DNA of 64,000 bases. Origin: Flavicella sp965243265. GTDB lineage: Bacteria > Bacteroidota > Bacteroidia > Flavobacteriales > Flavobacteriaceae. Made by a program: the position numbers and the translations under genes. This document shows, piece after piece, positions 35,025-44,279 of the stretch. The notes under the pieces are model-generated. The model was not told the origin of the DNA, did no database searches, and was given only the letters and a program-made list of their open reading frames with translations. The stretch spans positions 248,001 through 312,000 of the forward strand of contig CBDEUL010000002.1 in the NCBI GenBank assembly GCA_965243265.1, given 5' to 3'. Position 1 is the first letter of the stretch, and each line of letters begins with the position of its first letter.

Positions 35025-36341
35025 CTATAATTTACTTTTTTGAAATCCCATTTTAATTAAACCTTCTTGTATCTCTGGACAGCTCATAAATAAATCCCAA
35101 AGCAGACCTGTCCTATAATTTTCTATCATTCCAATAATTGGTGCTTGATCAATAGCTAGGTATCTATAATCATGCCAATTATTCTCTTCACTAAATGCAT
35201 CTGTAAATCCATAAGCTCCCCATATTTTATCTCCTAAATCAAAATAAAAATGTCTTAAGGCTGCCATTGATTCTTTCGGAGTATATGGAAATGATGAAAG
35301 TGCTGCTGTAGGTGTTATAACACCTCTATCATTTTTAGGACTATGGGCAGAATATCCCTCGTACCCATAACTTGCTGTTAAGCCCCAACTCTTCTCACTA
35401 TATCCTTTATACCCTTTTGGGTTCTCTACACAATACAAATAATTTATTTTAGCATGGTTTGTATTTTGTTCCCAATAATCTGCATAACGATCTTTCATCT
35501 TTTTAGGGTTCAACCCTAAAAAAGAATAATGTGTAAAAAATAAAGGACCTCCATAATCTGGCCCTAAAGGTAATTTAAGCCCATAATGCGTTCTCCCTTC
35601 TCTTTTCATTTTCCCTGATCTAGCCCAACCTTTGTGATATACATCAGTACCAATTGCATAATCTTTAGACCCTACTCCTAATACAAAAGCTACCAAAGCT
35701 TCGTTATATCCTGTTATTTTGTGATTTTTTATAAATCCATATTTTTTAGACCAATGCCATGTCAAATGATCATCGTTTGGTTGAACATACCAAGACCACT
35801 CTACATTATTCCAAATAGTATTAATTCTAGTTCTAATAGCTTCCTCTTCTTCTGTATTTCTATTAAAATATTGCCTATTAATTAACAAACCTTGTATTAA
35901 AAAAGCCGTTTCTACTATATCTCCTCCATCATCGTATTTACTAAATGCCACTGCCTTCTTGGACTTAGGATCATACCAATGTGCAAATGCACCATGAAAC
36001 TTTTCTGCTTTCTCTATAAAATCAAGTACCAAACTCAATCGTTGTAGTGCTTCTTGTCTAGTAATCCAACTTCTTTCAACTGCCACAGGAAAAGAAGCAA
36101 TTCCCAAACCTGTACCACCAGATGTAATTACAGCATTCTTATCAACCTTAGCCCCTAAACGTTCTTTTGCCCATCCTGATTTTTTATCAGCGGCATCCCA
36201 AAAATATTTAAAAGTTTGTTTTTGAACTAATTCTAATAATTCTGTATCTGAAAGCAATTCTCTTTTTTGAAAAAAAGCCTTAGTACTAAAGCTAAAAGCT
36301 ATAATACTAAGGACAAAAATAATATATTTTGAATTTCTCAT
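35025..36341 (-). CDS. GH144-like (PF10091 glycoamylase-like) endo-beta-glucanase
   Basis: The 438-residue exported protein has a signal peptide of about 25 residues and one alpha/alpha-barrel domain. Family signatures are LVQKQTFKYFWDAADKKSGW near 38-57, FSKYDDGGDIVETAFLIQGL near 132-150, the acidic TGYNEALVAFVLG near 213, GPLFFTHYSFLGL near 268, and SWGLTASYGYEGYSAHSP near 318. PF10091 includes the GH144 endo-beta-1,2-glucanases (CpSGL type), which release sophorose oligomers. The family assignment is firm, but specificity in a sulfatase-rich locus may differ. It is followed by GH3 with a 5-nt gap. Confidence 0.88.
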   Translation of the reverse strand: MRNSKYIIFVLSIIAFSFSTKAFFQKRELLSDTELLELVQKQTFKYFWDAADKKSGWAKERLGAKVDKNAVITSGGTGLGIASFPVAVERSWITRQEALQRLSLVLDFIEKAEKFHGAFAHWYDPKSKKAVAFSKYDDGGDIVETAFLIQGLLINRQYFNRNTEEEEAIRTRINTIWNNVEWSWYVQPNDDHLTWHWSKKYGFIKNHKITGYNEALVAFVLGVGSKDYAIGTDVYHKGWARSGKMKREGRTHYGLKLPLGPDYGGPLFFTHYSFLGLNPKKMKDRYADYWEQNTNHAKINYLYCVENPKGYKGYSEKSWGLTASYGYEGYSAHSPKNDRGVITPTAALSSFPYTPKESMAALRHFYFDLGDKIWGAYGFTDAFSEENNWHDYRYLAIDQAPIIGMIENYRTGLLWDLFMSCPEIQEGLIKMGFQKSKL

Positions 36342-36368
36342 TATTAAAAAGGTGATAAATTTACCTTA

Positions 36369-37736
36369 CTACTTGTCTTCATTATCAGTAGTAATGGAAC
36401 CTCCAAATGCAGGTTGCCAACTCCACTGAGGTTCTTTCATAGTGGACGCCCATTTATCAAACTCTTTTTTTAGTTTTTTCGCAATTTCTGGATATTGATC
36501 AATCACATTATTCTTTTCAGAAATATCTTCCGAAATATGATATAACTCCATTGATTTATCCTTTCCTTTTAATTTTAACAGCTTCCATTCATTATCGCGA
36601 ATAGCCCATTGATATAAAAACCTCCAGTATAAATAACGGTTTTCTTCCCTAATTTTATCACCATTCATATAAGGTAATAAGTTGATACCGTCTAACTCGT
36701 TAACAGGTTTGTTTTTAGCATCTACAGCTGCCAATACTGTTTTATAAATATCAATTGCTGCTACCGGAAAATTCAATTCTTGATTGCCTTTTATTTCTCC
36801 TTCCCATTTCATTAAAAAAGGAACTCGAATACCTCCATCTAAAACCATTCCTTTTTCTCCCTTTAATGGGGTGTTGTATGAATAGTTTCCATGAATTTTC
36901 CCCCCATTATCACTATAAAAAACAAGCAAGGTATTTTTATCTAAGTTTAACTCCTTTAATGTTGAAGTAATCTTACCTATGTTCTCATCCATAGAATGAT
37001 GCATTGCTGCTAAAGTTCTCCTCTTTTCATTCTTGATAGACTTAAACAACTCTAAATCTTCTTTTTTAGCTTGTAATGGTCCATGAACGGCATTGAAGGG
37101 TAAATATAGAAAAAATGGATTGTCCTGATTTTTCTTTATAAAGGAAACTGCTTCTCTTGCAAAAGCATCTGTTAAATATTCTTCTTCCTCTTTAACAGGT
37201 ATTGTACCTCTTTGTAACATTTTTTTAGGATTGTCCCCTATAAAATATTCACTTGCTCCATTTAAAAATCCAAAAAACTCATCAAAACCACGTTTTGTTG
37301 GATGATAAATATCAAACCTTCCTTGGTGATCCTTACCTATCCAAGCTGTTCTATATCCTTCTTTTTGTAAGTGTTCTCCAAGGGTTACTTCATCTAAAGG
37401 GATTCCAGGTTTTGTTTCTTCTGTTTTTCTAAAATTCCCCCCTGGATTGTCTTCAAAACCAAATCTATTTTGGTATCTCCCTGTTAGCATTCCTGCCCTT
37501 GAAGGTCCACAAACTGGAGCCATAGCATACCCTGCTGTAAAATAAGTTCCCGTTTCTGCTAAAGCGTCTATATTAGGTGTAGGAATTTCTTTTCCTCCAT
37601 GATACCCAACATCTCCATACCCCAAATCATCAGCTAATATGATAATAATATTTGGTCTTTTTTGAGCTATTAAACTCTGCATTGCTAAAACTTGGAAACC
37701 CAGAAAGATTCCAAAAATAAATTTTGATCTTTTCAT
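36369..37736 (-). CDS. Secreted sulfatase, Cys-type (arylsulfatase-A-like)
   Basis: The 455-residue protein has a signal peptide of about 24 residues (MQSLIAQ). IIILADDLGYGDVGYHG near 30-48 carries the metal-binding aspartates, and the formylglycine motif is CGPSR in APVCGPSRAGMLTGRYQNRFG near 75. Other core pieces are AWIGKDHQGRFD near 130 and VFYSDNGGKIHGNYS near 275. Relative to typical S1 sulfatases the GKWHLG segment reads GKDHQG, which may shift substrate contacts. It is in the same train as its neighbours, with gaps of 44 nt before and 27 nt after. Confidence 0.92.
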   Translation of the reverse strand: MKRSKFIFGIFLGFQVLAMQSLIAQKRPNIIIILADDLGYGDVGYHGGKEIPTPNIDALAETGTYFTAGYAMAPVCGPSRAGMLTGRYQNRFGFEDNPGGNFRKTEETKPGIPLDEVTLGEHLQKEGYRTAWIGKDHQGRFDIYHPTKRGFDEFFGFLNGASEYFIGDNPKKMLQRGTIPVKEEEEYLTDAFAREAVSFIKKNQDNPFFLYLPFNAVHGPLQAKKEDLELFKSIKNEKRRTLAAMHHSMDENIGKITSTLKELNLDKNTLLVFYSDNGGKIHGNYSYNTPLKGEKGMVLDGGIRVPFLMKWEGEIKGNQELNFPVAAIDIYKTVLAAVDAKNKPVNELDGINLLPYMNGDKIREENRYLYWRFLYQWAIRDNEWKLLKLKGKDKSMELYHISEDISEKNNVIDQYPEIAKKLKKEFDKWASTMKEPQWSWQPAFGGSITTDNEDK

Positions 37737-37780
37737 TTATTACTTAATTGACATTACACTCATAAATTAAAAAAGAGTGC

Positions 37781-39403
37781 TTAGTGTTTCTTTTCTTTTA
37801 TCATGTTAGGTACTTTTCTACCTTTTGCTAAAGAAACATCTTTCCATGTTTCAATTGGAGGTTCATCGTATTTCACCATTAATCGTGCCAATTCTTTTTC
37901 CATACGTGCAATTTCTTTTGCATAAGCTGGATCATTGATTAAATTATTTACCTCAAACTTATCTTTTTCTAAGTCATAAAACTCTTTTGTGTCAATATTG
38001 TTATAAAAATGAATTAACTTATAACGTCCATCTCTAACTCCATAATGACGCTTTACAGAGTGAAATCCAGGAAATTCATAATAGTGGTAATAAATAGATT
38101 CTCTCCAATCTTTAACCTCTTCTCCAGTTACGATACTTTTAAGAGACTCTCCTTGAATTTCTTTAGGAATTTCTATTCCTGCAAAATCTAAGAATGTTGG
38201 TGCAATATCTATATTTTGAACCATTTTATCTGTAGTAGATTTAGGCTTAATTGCTGCTGGGTATTGAATTAACAATGGTGTTCTTACTGTTTCTTCATAC
38301 ATAAAACGTTTGTCAAAAAAGCCATGCTCTCCGATAAAGAATCCTTGATCTGATGTATACACAATAATTGTATTTTCCATCAAATTATTCGCTTCTAAAT
38401 AGTCTAATACACGTCCTATTCCTTCATCAACTGAAGCAATTGTAGCACAGTACTGCTCTACATAACGTTGGTATTTCCACAAAGCCATATCTTCTCCTTT
38501 CAAATCTGCAGCATTCATTGCATCATTTGCTTCTTGATATGCTTCATCCCAAGTTTTTCTTTGCTCAGGTGTCATTCTAGCAAAATGATCTGGCCAACGA
38601 TCGTAACGTAATTCTGTTGAACCAACAGCTTTTGTCATTTTTAAATCGTGTCCTTCATACATGTCTCTATAGACATTTAACTTTTGCTCTTTTGCAGCTT
38701 GTCTACCTTCATAATCATCAAAATAAGTTTCCGGTAAAGGGAATTCTACTCCTTGATATTTTTTTAAGTGACGTAATGCTGGCATCCAGTTTCTATGTGG
38801 TGCTTTGTGGTGAATCATTAAAGCAAAAGGCTTAGACTTATCTCTTTTCTTATCTAACCAATCGATACTAAAATCTGTTGTTAAATCTGTAGCATATCCA
38901 TTGATTACCTCTACAGTATCTTGAGAAATATATTGTGGATTGTAGTACTCTCCTTGATCATTAAGAATTTTCCAATAATCAAAATCGATTCCCTCAGGTG
39001 TATGGTTGATATGCCATTTACCAACAACTGCTGTTTGGTATCCTGACTCTTTCAACATTTTAGGCCATGTTTGTTGCGTACCGTCAAAAGTTTGTCCGTT
39101 ATAAGAAAAACCATTTTTGTGACCGAATTTTCCTGTTAACATAGCGGCTCTACTTGGTCCACATAAAGAGTTTGTTACGAATGAATTATTAAAAAGCATC
39201 CCATTCTCTGCAATCCTATCAATATTAGGTGTAGGAGCTAATTTAGAAATTGGATGTCCATAGGCACTTAACGCTTGATACCCATGATCATCTGACATAA
39301 TATACACAATGTTAGGGCGCTGTGTTTCTTTTTTGTCTTTTGATGTTCCTGCACAGCCTGTTAAAAACAAGCTTAAAAAAATTGTACTAATAAAGTATTT
39401 CAT
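37781..39403 (-). CDS. Sulfatase, Cys-type, lipoprotein
   Basis: The 540-residue protein has a lipoprotein signal with cysteine in SLFLTGCAGTS near residue 17, so it is membrane-anchored. The metal site is VYIMSDDHGYQALSAYG near 33. The formylglycine motif is CGPSR in TNSLCGPSRAAMLTGKFGHKNG near 82. GKWHINHTPEGIDFDYW near 123, YTSDQGFFIGEHGFFDKRFMY near 349 and YYHYYEFPGFHSVKRHYGVR near 442 match the paralogue at 31033-32652. The C-terminus is mildly basic (MIKEKKH). It is the first enzyme gene after susD. Confidence 0.93.
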   Translation of the reverse strand: MKYFISTIFLSLFLTGCAGTSKDKKETQRPNIVYIMSDDHGYQALSAYGHPISKLAPTPNIDRIAENGMLFNNSFVTNSLCGPSRAAMLTGKFGHKNGFSYNGQTFDGTQQTWPKMLKESGYQTAVVGKWHINHTPEGIDFDYWKILNDQGEYYNPQYISQDTVEVINGYATDLTTDFSIDWLDKKRDKSKPFALMIHHKAPHRNWMPALRHLKKYQGVEFPLPETYFDDYEGRQAAKEQKLNVYRDMYEGHDLKMTKAVGSTELRYDRWPDHFARMTPEQRKTWDEAYQEANDAMNAADLKGEDMALWKYQRYVEQYCATIASVDEGIGRVLDYLEANNLMENTIIVYTSDQGFFIGEHGFFDKRFMYEETVRTPLLIQYPAAIKPKSTTDKMVQNIDIAPTFLDFAGIEIPKEIQGESLKSIVTGEEVKDWRESIYYHYYEFPGFHSVKRHYGVRDGRYKLIHFYNNIDTKEFYDLEKDKFEVNNLINDPAYAKEIARMEKELARLMVKYDEPPIETWKDVSLAKGRKVPNMIKEKKH

Positions 39404-39474
39404 AATTGGATTGTATTGAATGTTTCCTTTTTAACGTAAGATTTTATCAATTATTATTCAGGTACTATTGTTCT

Positions 39475-41163
39475 TTAATAGCCTGGGTTCTGTTCTAATA
39501 AAATTTCTCCTGTAACAGGATGTTTACTTGCTTGTATTTGATCGTAAGGTATTGGATAAACTTCATGTTTCGTATCATCATATGTTTCCCCTAAATCTCT
39601 TTCTTTTAAAGATGCATTGATTACTGACTTTCTCCTACCTTGTCTTCCTAAATCAAACCAACGATCGTGCTCAAATGCCAATTCTAAACGTCTTTCTTTC
39701 CAAACTCTATCACGTATTTCTTCTTGAGTCAATCCAGACACATTTTGATCCTCATTTCCATAAGACCTAGCAATTACTTCATTTAATGCTGCTAACGCTT
39801 CAGCTGTCTTATCTAGTTCATTTGCTGCTTCTGCTTTAATCAATAATATTTCAGCGTAACGTAAAATACGAATATTCTTGTTACCGTTAGCTCCTCTAAA
39901 ACCTCCTGGTTCCGTTTGATTAATTGTTGCTACATATCCCTTTGAAGAGGCATAGTCATAAGAAAATTCTTCGTCAATAAAACCTCTATCCTTATCAAAA
40001 ACCCTTAATGAATCAGCAACACTTTCTTTTGCATAAAAAGTTGAATACAACCTACGGTCATATACGTTATCCCCTTCACCTGCATCATCATATTCTTTAA
40101 CAAGTGCTTCTAAAGGCATTGCTGTTGCCTGTACATTTGCTTGACCTGCTAAATTTGAATACGAAGCAACTGCACCATTTAAGTTCGCAGTAGTTTCAAT
40201 TCCTTTATTACCTTGAACTTCAAAAATAGACTCAACATTGTTTTCAGCTCTCACATGCCACGCCACTGTAGGAATAATAAAAGGTCCTTCATCTCCTCTA
40301 CCTCCTATAGGATCATATGTACCTCCTAACTGCTTATAGTCTTCATCTAAAGTATATCCCAACGCTTTTACTTCATCTGCTCTTGCATTACATAAAGACC
40401 AATTTTCAGCAGCAGTATTTCCATTTATTTCTCCCTCTATCTGTACAGGGTGGCCATCACCTTGATAGCTAGCAGCATACATGTACACCTTTGCTAACAA
40501 ACCTAAAACAGCTCCTTTACTTACCCTTCCTTGTTGCTCAGGCGTATAATCAGTTGTTCTAGGTAATATTTCCTTAATAGCTTCAAGTTCATCAAGTATA
40601 AATTCATATACTTCTTTTCTAGTTCTTTTTGTATTTCCTAAAACAGTATCATCAACACTTTTAGGGTCTAAAACCTTTGTTACCAAAGGAACTCCTCCAA
40701 ATAACTGTGACAAGCGAAAATACATCAAAGCTCTTAAAAAACGTACCTCTGCTATAATTTTTTCTTCATTCAAATGTCCTAAATTAGGTATTCTTTCTAA
40801 AGCTTCATTTGCACGTCTAATACCTAAATAATGAGCTTTCCAAGTTGCATTTAATGCTGGAGTATTTGCTGCCCCAATACTTCCTATCTGATCAAAAACA
40901 TTCGCGTCTACATCTACTTCAAACCTTCCTGCTTGTGCATTATCACTTGGAATTGTTGATGCATAAATCCATGATTGACTCATAAAATTATACATCGTAA
41001 ATATATTATATGTTGCATATAACATATCTTCTGCAGATGTTTGATGATTTAAAGCCTCATTAATTGTTAACCTATTCGAATCTGCATCAATAAAATTATT
41101 ATCAAAACAAGATGATAATAAAAATAGGCCAGAAAAAGCTAGTGTATATATATATTTTTTCAT
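39475..41163 (-). CDS. SusD/RagB-like glycan-binding lipoprotein
   Basis: SusD proteins cap the SusC channel and bind glycan at the cell surface. The 562-residue protein has a lipoprotein signal (FLLSSCFDN, cysteine near 19). The TPR-like scaffold shows AHYLGIRRANEALERIPN near 108 and EVRFLRALMYFRLSQLFGGVPLVT near 140 (read in parts). The C-terminal RagB/SusD region has IRILRYAEILLIKAEAANEL near 433 and WKERRLELAFEHDRWFDLGR near 487. It starts 12 nt after susC, the standard arrangement. Sequence does not reveal the ligand. Confidence 0.95.
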   Translation of the reverse strand: MKKYIYTLAFSGLFLLSSCFDNNFIDADSNRLTINEALNHQTSAEDMLYATYNIFTMYNFMSQSWIYASTIPSDNAQAGRFEVDVDANVFDQIGSIGAANTPALNATWKAHYLGIRRANEALERIPNLGHLNEEKIIAEVRFLRALMYFRLSQLFGGVPLVTKVLDPKSVDDTVLGNTKRTRKEVYEFILDELEAIKEILPRTTDYTPEQQGRVSKGAVLGLLAKVYMYAASYQGDGHPVQIEGEINGNTAAENWSLCNARADEVKALGYTLDEDYKQLGGTYDPIGGRGDEGPFIIPTVAWHVRAENNVESIFEVQGNKGIETTANLNGAVASYSNLAGQANVQATAMPLEALVKEYDDAGEGDNVYDRRLYSTFYAKESVADSLRVFDKDRGFIDEEFSYDYASSKGYVATINQTEPGGFRGANGNKNIRILRYAEILLIKAEAANELDKTAEALAALNEVIARSYGNEDQNVSGLTQEEIRDRVWKERRLELAFEHDRWFDLGRQGRRKSVINASLKERDLGETYDDTKHEVYPIPYDQIQASKHPVTGEILLEQNPGY

Positions 41164-41175
41164 TCCTATAATTTT

Positions 41176-44100
41176 TTAAAAGTTAATTTGAGTTCCGATA
41201 ATAAATAATTTAGTTGCAGGGTATGCTACATATTCCATTCCATAATTCCCCATAGGATCTCCTTTTATTGCAGGAGCTTCTTCCGTTTCACCAGCTGCTC
41301 CAGCTAAAGAAGGATTGTACCCTGAATAATTTGTAAATAAAAATGGATTCTTTGCTGTTCCATAAATTCTAATACTTGTTCCTGGTATAAAATCTCCTTC
41401 TAAAGTATACCCTAAAGTTATATTATTAATCCTAAAATAATCTCCATCCTCTAAGAAATAAGTAGAAGGACGCTCATCGTTTGCCAATGCTTTAGGCTCA
41501 TTTGTTATTTGCCCTGGAGTAGTCCATCTATTATCAAATACAGATTGCTCTATATTTTCATAAGAATAACGTTGTTGCTTTTTAGCATTGTAAAGTTTTG
41601 CTCCACCAGTACCATATCCTATTACTGTAAAATCAAACTTTTTATAATTTAATTTTAAATTCAATCCATAACTATATGTAGGCAATCCAGATCCATGGAA
41701 CTCTCTGTCACTAACACCTATTGTTCCATCTCCATCCACATCCTTATAAACAGGATTTCCTGTTTCAGGATCTACCCCTTCGAAAGTATTTAAATACCAA
41801 GAGCCAATAGGTTGTCCTACAGCTAATAATTTTGTTGTTATACCTCCTTCAATAATTTGACCTCCTGTTGTTTCAATGTTACCTTGCCCCGTTAAAGACT
41901 CTACTATATTTGAATTATTTGTAAGGTTACCTCCTATAGAATACGTAAAATCCTCACCTATATTATCTGTCCAGTTTAAAGAAAATTCTGTCCCTTCATT
42001 TTTAATCCTAGCAATGTTTCTATAAACAGGATCTGAATTTTGTCCATCAAAAACACCAAAAACTCCTGGTAAGGTTGTTTTTAAAATTGCATTCGTATTT
42101 ACTTTATTATAGTAATCAAACTCTCCACTAAGTCTATTATCAAACATTGTAACTTCAAAACCTAAATCCAATTCTTGAGTAACCTCCCAAGTTAATTCGT
42201 CATCAATATAATTCTGGAAAGTACTCCCCTGATTTAACGTTTGAAAGTTTAGGTCATCATTTACTCCCGTAGCATAATTTAATTGGTTTGTAAAAGTTTC
42301 TGCTTGTAAAACTACATTTTGGTTTCCTAACTGTCCCCAACTTGCTTTCAACTTTAAAAAGTCTACAAATTCAACATCGTACATAAAATCTTCACTTGAA
42401 ACAACCCAACCAGCACCTACTGAGTAAAAGTTACCCCATCTATTTCCTTCACTAAATTGACTAGATCCATCACGTCTACCCGTAAGCGTTACTAAATACT
42501 TACGATCATAATCATAATTTACACGAGCAATATAAGATCTTAATGATTGCACTGTAGACCTATCACTTTTTGACCTCATTAAACTACCATCTGATGGAGA
42601 AAAATCAAAATCTCCATAAGGAACCTCTTGATAAACTGATTGAACAAAATTATCATACTTACGCTCTGCAGTAGTACCAAATAAAATTTTAAAACTATTA
42701 TTATCAAACGTCGGTACTTTATATGTTCCATATAAATCAAATACCCATCGAGTATCTATTTTACTTTTAACTGTTAGATTAACATCTGCTTCCTCATCAG
42801 GGTCGTAATTAGGATCATTTGCAAGGAAAGCAGCACCTACCGTATATTTATTTTGTGTAATATATTTTCTATTTATTCCAAAATTTGTTTTAATAGAAAG
42901 ATTTTTGTTTGGCTTATAGTTAAATGTAAAAGCACCTTTAAAAGTCTTCTGCTTTGTTATATCATTTGTCTGTTCTAATTGCGCAACAGGATTATTTGCT
43001 GTATTATATGTCTCTCCATTAATTCTTGTATATGCACCGTCTTCATCAAAAACAGGAACAATAGGTGCTTGTCTATATGCTTTTGTAAAAGCACTATTTG
43101 GCATTTTATTTTTATCCTCAAGAGTAAAAGACAACATGTTCGTAAACGTTAACTTATCAGTCATATAATAAGTTATATTATTTCTAGCTGTTATTCTTTC
43201 ATAATCATTATTCTTAAGGACATCTTCTACTGTATATAATCCTAAGTTTAAGTATTCTTTTACCTTTTCAGTCCCTCCTGATAAATTAACATTGTAATTA
43301 TTCTCTCTACCTAATCTTGTAATTTCATCAAACCAATCTGTATCATATTCTGAAGGCTGGTTAGGATCTATTTTACCATACGGCATTCTTTCATTAACCT
43401 CATCTGGATCTAACCCTGAATTCAAAATTTGTTCATAATTGTATTGCTGATAGTCAGCTCCATTTGCTACATCAACATCTTTTAAAATACTTTTAACTCC
43501 AGTATATGTAGTAATTCCTACTTTAAAACCACCTACAGCACCTTGTTTTGTAGTAACAATAATAACACCATTAGCTCCTCGTGAACCGTAAATTGCTAAT
43601 GAAGACGCATCTTTTAAGATTTCCATAGAAGAAATATCCTGACTATTGATATCGTTGATATCATCTACCATAATTCCATCTACAACATACAAAGGATCTC
43701 TTCCCGCTCCTGCAGTACCCAATCCTCTAATTCTAACTACAGGCGCTTCTCCTGGCTCTCCACTTTCAACAATCTCAATACCTGTTGTTAAACCTTGAAT
43801 GGATTCTACAGCATTAGCTGCTGGCTGAAGCTCAATGTCTTCAGCTTTTACCGTTGAAATAGATCCTACCAAATCACGCTTGGTAGAAACTCCATATCCT
43901 ACTACAACAACTTCTTCTATTTGTTCTACCGACGCTGTTAACACAACATCAAGCTTATTGGAAGCTCCTACAGTAATATCTTTAGTTTCCATTCCGATAT
44001 AACTTATTTTCAGCACATCCCCTTCTGACGCCTTAATTGTAAAGTTACCATCAAAATCCGTTAAATTTCCTAATTCAGTTGTCATATTCACAACCGAAAC

Positions 44101-44211
44101 TCCTGGTAATAAATTACCATCTGCATCTTTAATTACTCCACCTATTAACTTAGACTGAGCAAAAGTAAAAAGAGGTAATAAAAACAGGAGATATATTATT
44201 TTTGACTTCAT
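41176..44211 (-). CDS. SusC/RagA-like TonB-dependent outer-membrane transporter
   Basis: The 1011-residue protein has a signal peptide of about 18 residues and a carboxypeptidase-regulatory-like domain (about 22-90; GNLLPGVSVVN, TDFDGNFTIKA). A TonB-box-like VEEVVVVGYG-type segment lies near 95-105. The plug domain spans about 108-220 (VVRIRGLGTAGAGRDPLYVVDGI read in parts; LAIYGSRGANGVIIV). A 22-strand-type beta-barrel ends in FIIGTQINF. It imports oligosaccharides with the SusD encoded immediately downstream. A second SusC-like gene lies 68 nt upstream. Confidence 0.95.
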   Translation of the reverse strand: MKSKIIYLLFLLPLFTFAQSKLIGGVIKDADGNLLPGVSVVNMTTELGNLTDFDGNFTIKASEGDVLKISYIGMETKDITVGASNKLDVVLTASVEQIEEVVVVGYGVSTKRDLVGSISTVKAEDIELQPAANAVESIQGLTTGIEIVESGEPGEAPVVRIRGLGTAGAGRDPLYVVDGIMVDDINDINSQDISSMEILKDASSLAIYGSRGANGVIIVTTKQGAVGGFKVGITTYTGVKSILKDVDVANGADYQQYNYEQILNSGLDPDEVNERMPYGKIDPNQPSEYDTDWFDEITRLGRENNYNVNLSGGTEKVKEYLNLGLYTVEDVLKNNDYERITARNNITYYMTDKLTFTNMLSFTLEDKNKMPNSAFTKAYRQAPIVPVFDEDGAYTRINGETYNTANNPVAQLEQTNDITKQKTFKGAFTFNYKPNKNLSIKTNFGINRKYITQNKYTVGAAFLANDPNYDPDEEADVNLTVKSKIDTRWVFDLYGTYKVPTFDNNSFKILFGTTAERKYDNFVQSVYQEVPYGDFDFSPSDGSLMRSKSDRSTVQSLRSYIARVNYDYDRKYLVTLTGRRDGSSQFSEGNRWGNFYSVGAGWVVSSEDFMYDVEFVDFLKLKASWGQLGNQNVVLQAETFTNQLNYATGVNDDLNFQTLNQGSTFQNYIDDELTWEVTQELDLGFEVTMFDNRLSGEFDYYNKVNTNAILKTTLPGVFGVFDGQNSDPVYRNIARIKNEGTEFSLNWTDNIGEDFTYSIGGNLTNNSNIVESLTGQGNIETTGGQIIEGGITTKLLAVGQPIGSWYLNTFEGVDPETGNPVYKDVDGDGTIGVSDREFHGSGLPTYSYGLNLKLNYKKFDFTVIGYGTGGAKLYNAKKQQRYSYENIEQSVFDNRWTTPGQITNEPKALANDERPSTYFLEDGDYFRINNITLGYTLEGDFIPGTSIRIYGTAKNPFLFTNYSGYNPSLAGAAGETEEAPAIKGDPMGNYGMEYVAYPATKLFIIGTQINF

Positions 44212-44279
44212 ATTTTTATTTGTTTATTTTTTTACAGAGTATTAAACTCTAAAATGGTTTTCATTAGCTTTTAAAATTC

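Noticed and set aside
44225..44262. Small hairpin (AGAGT/ACTCT) between the two SusC-like genes
   Set aside because: The stem is only 5 bp and no T-run follows on the minus strand, so it is not an intrinsic terminator.
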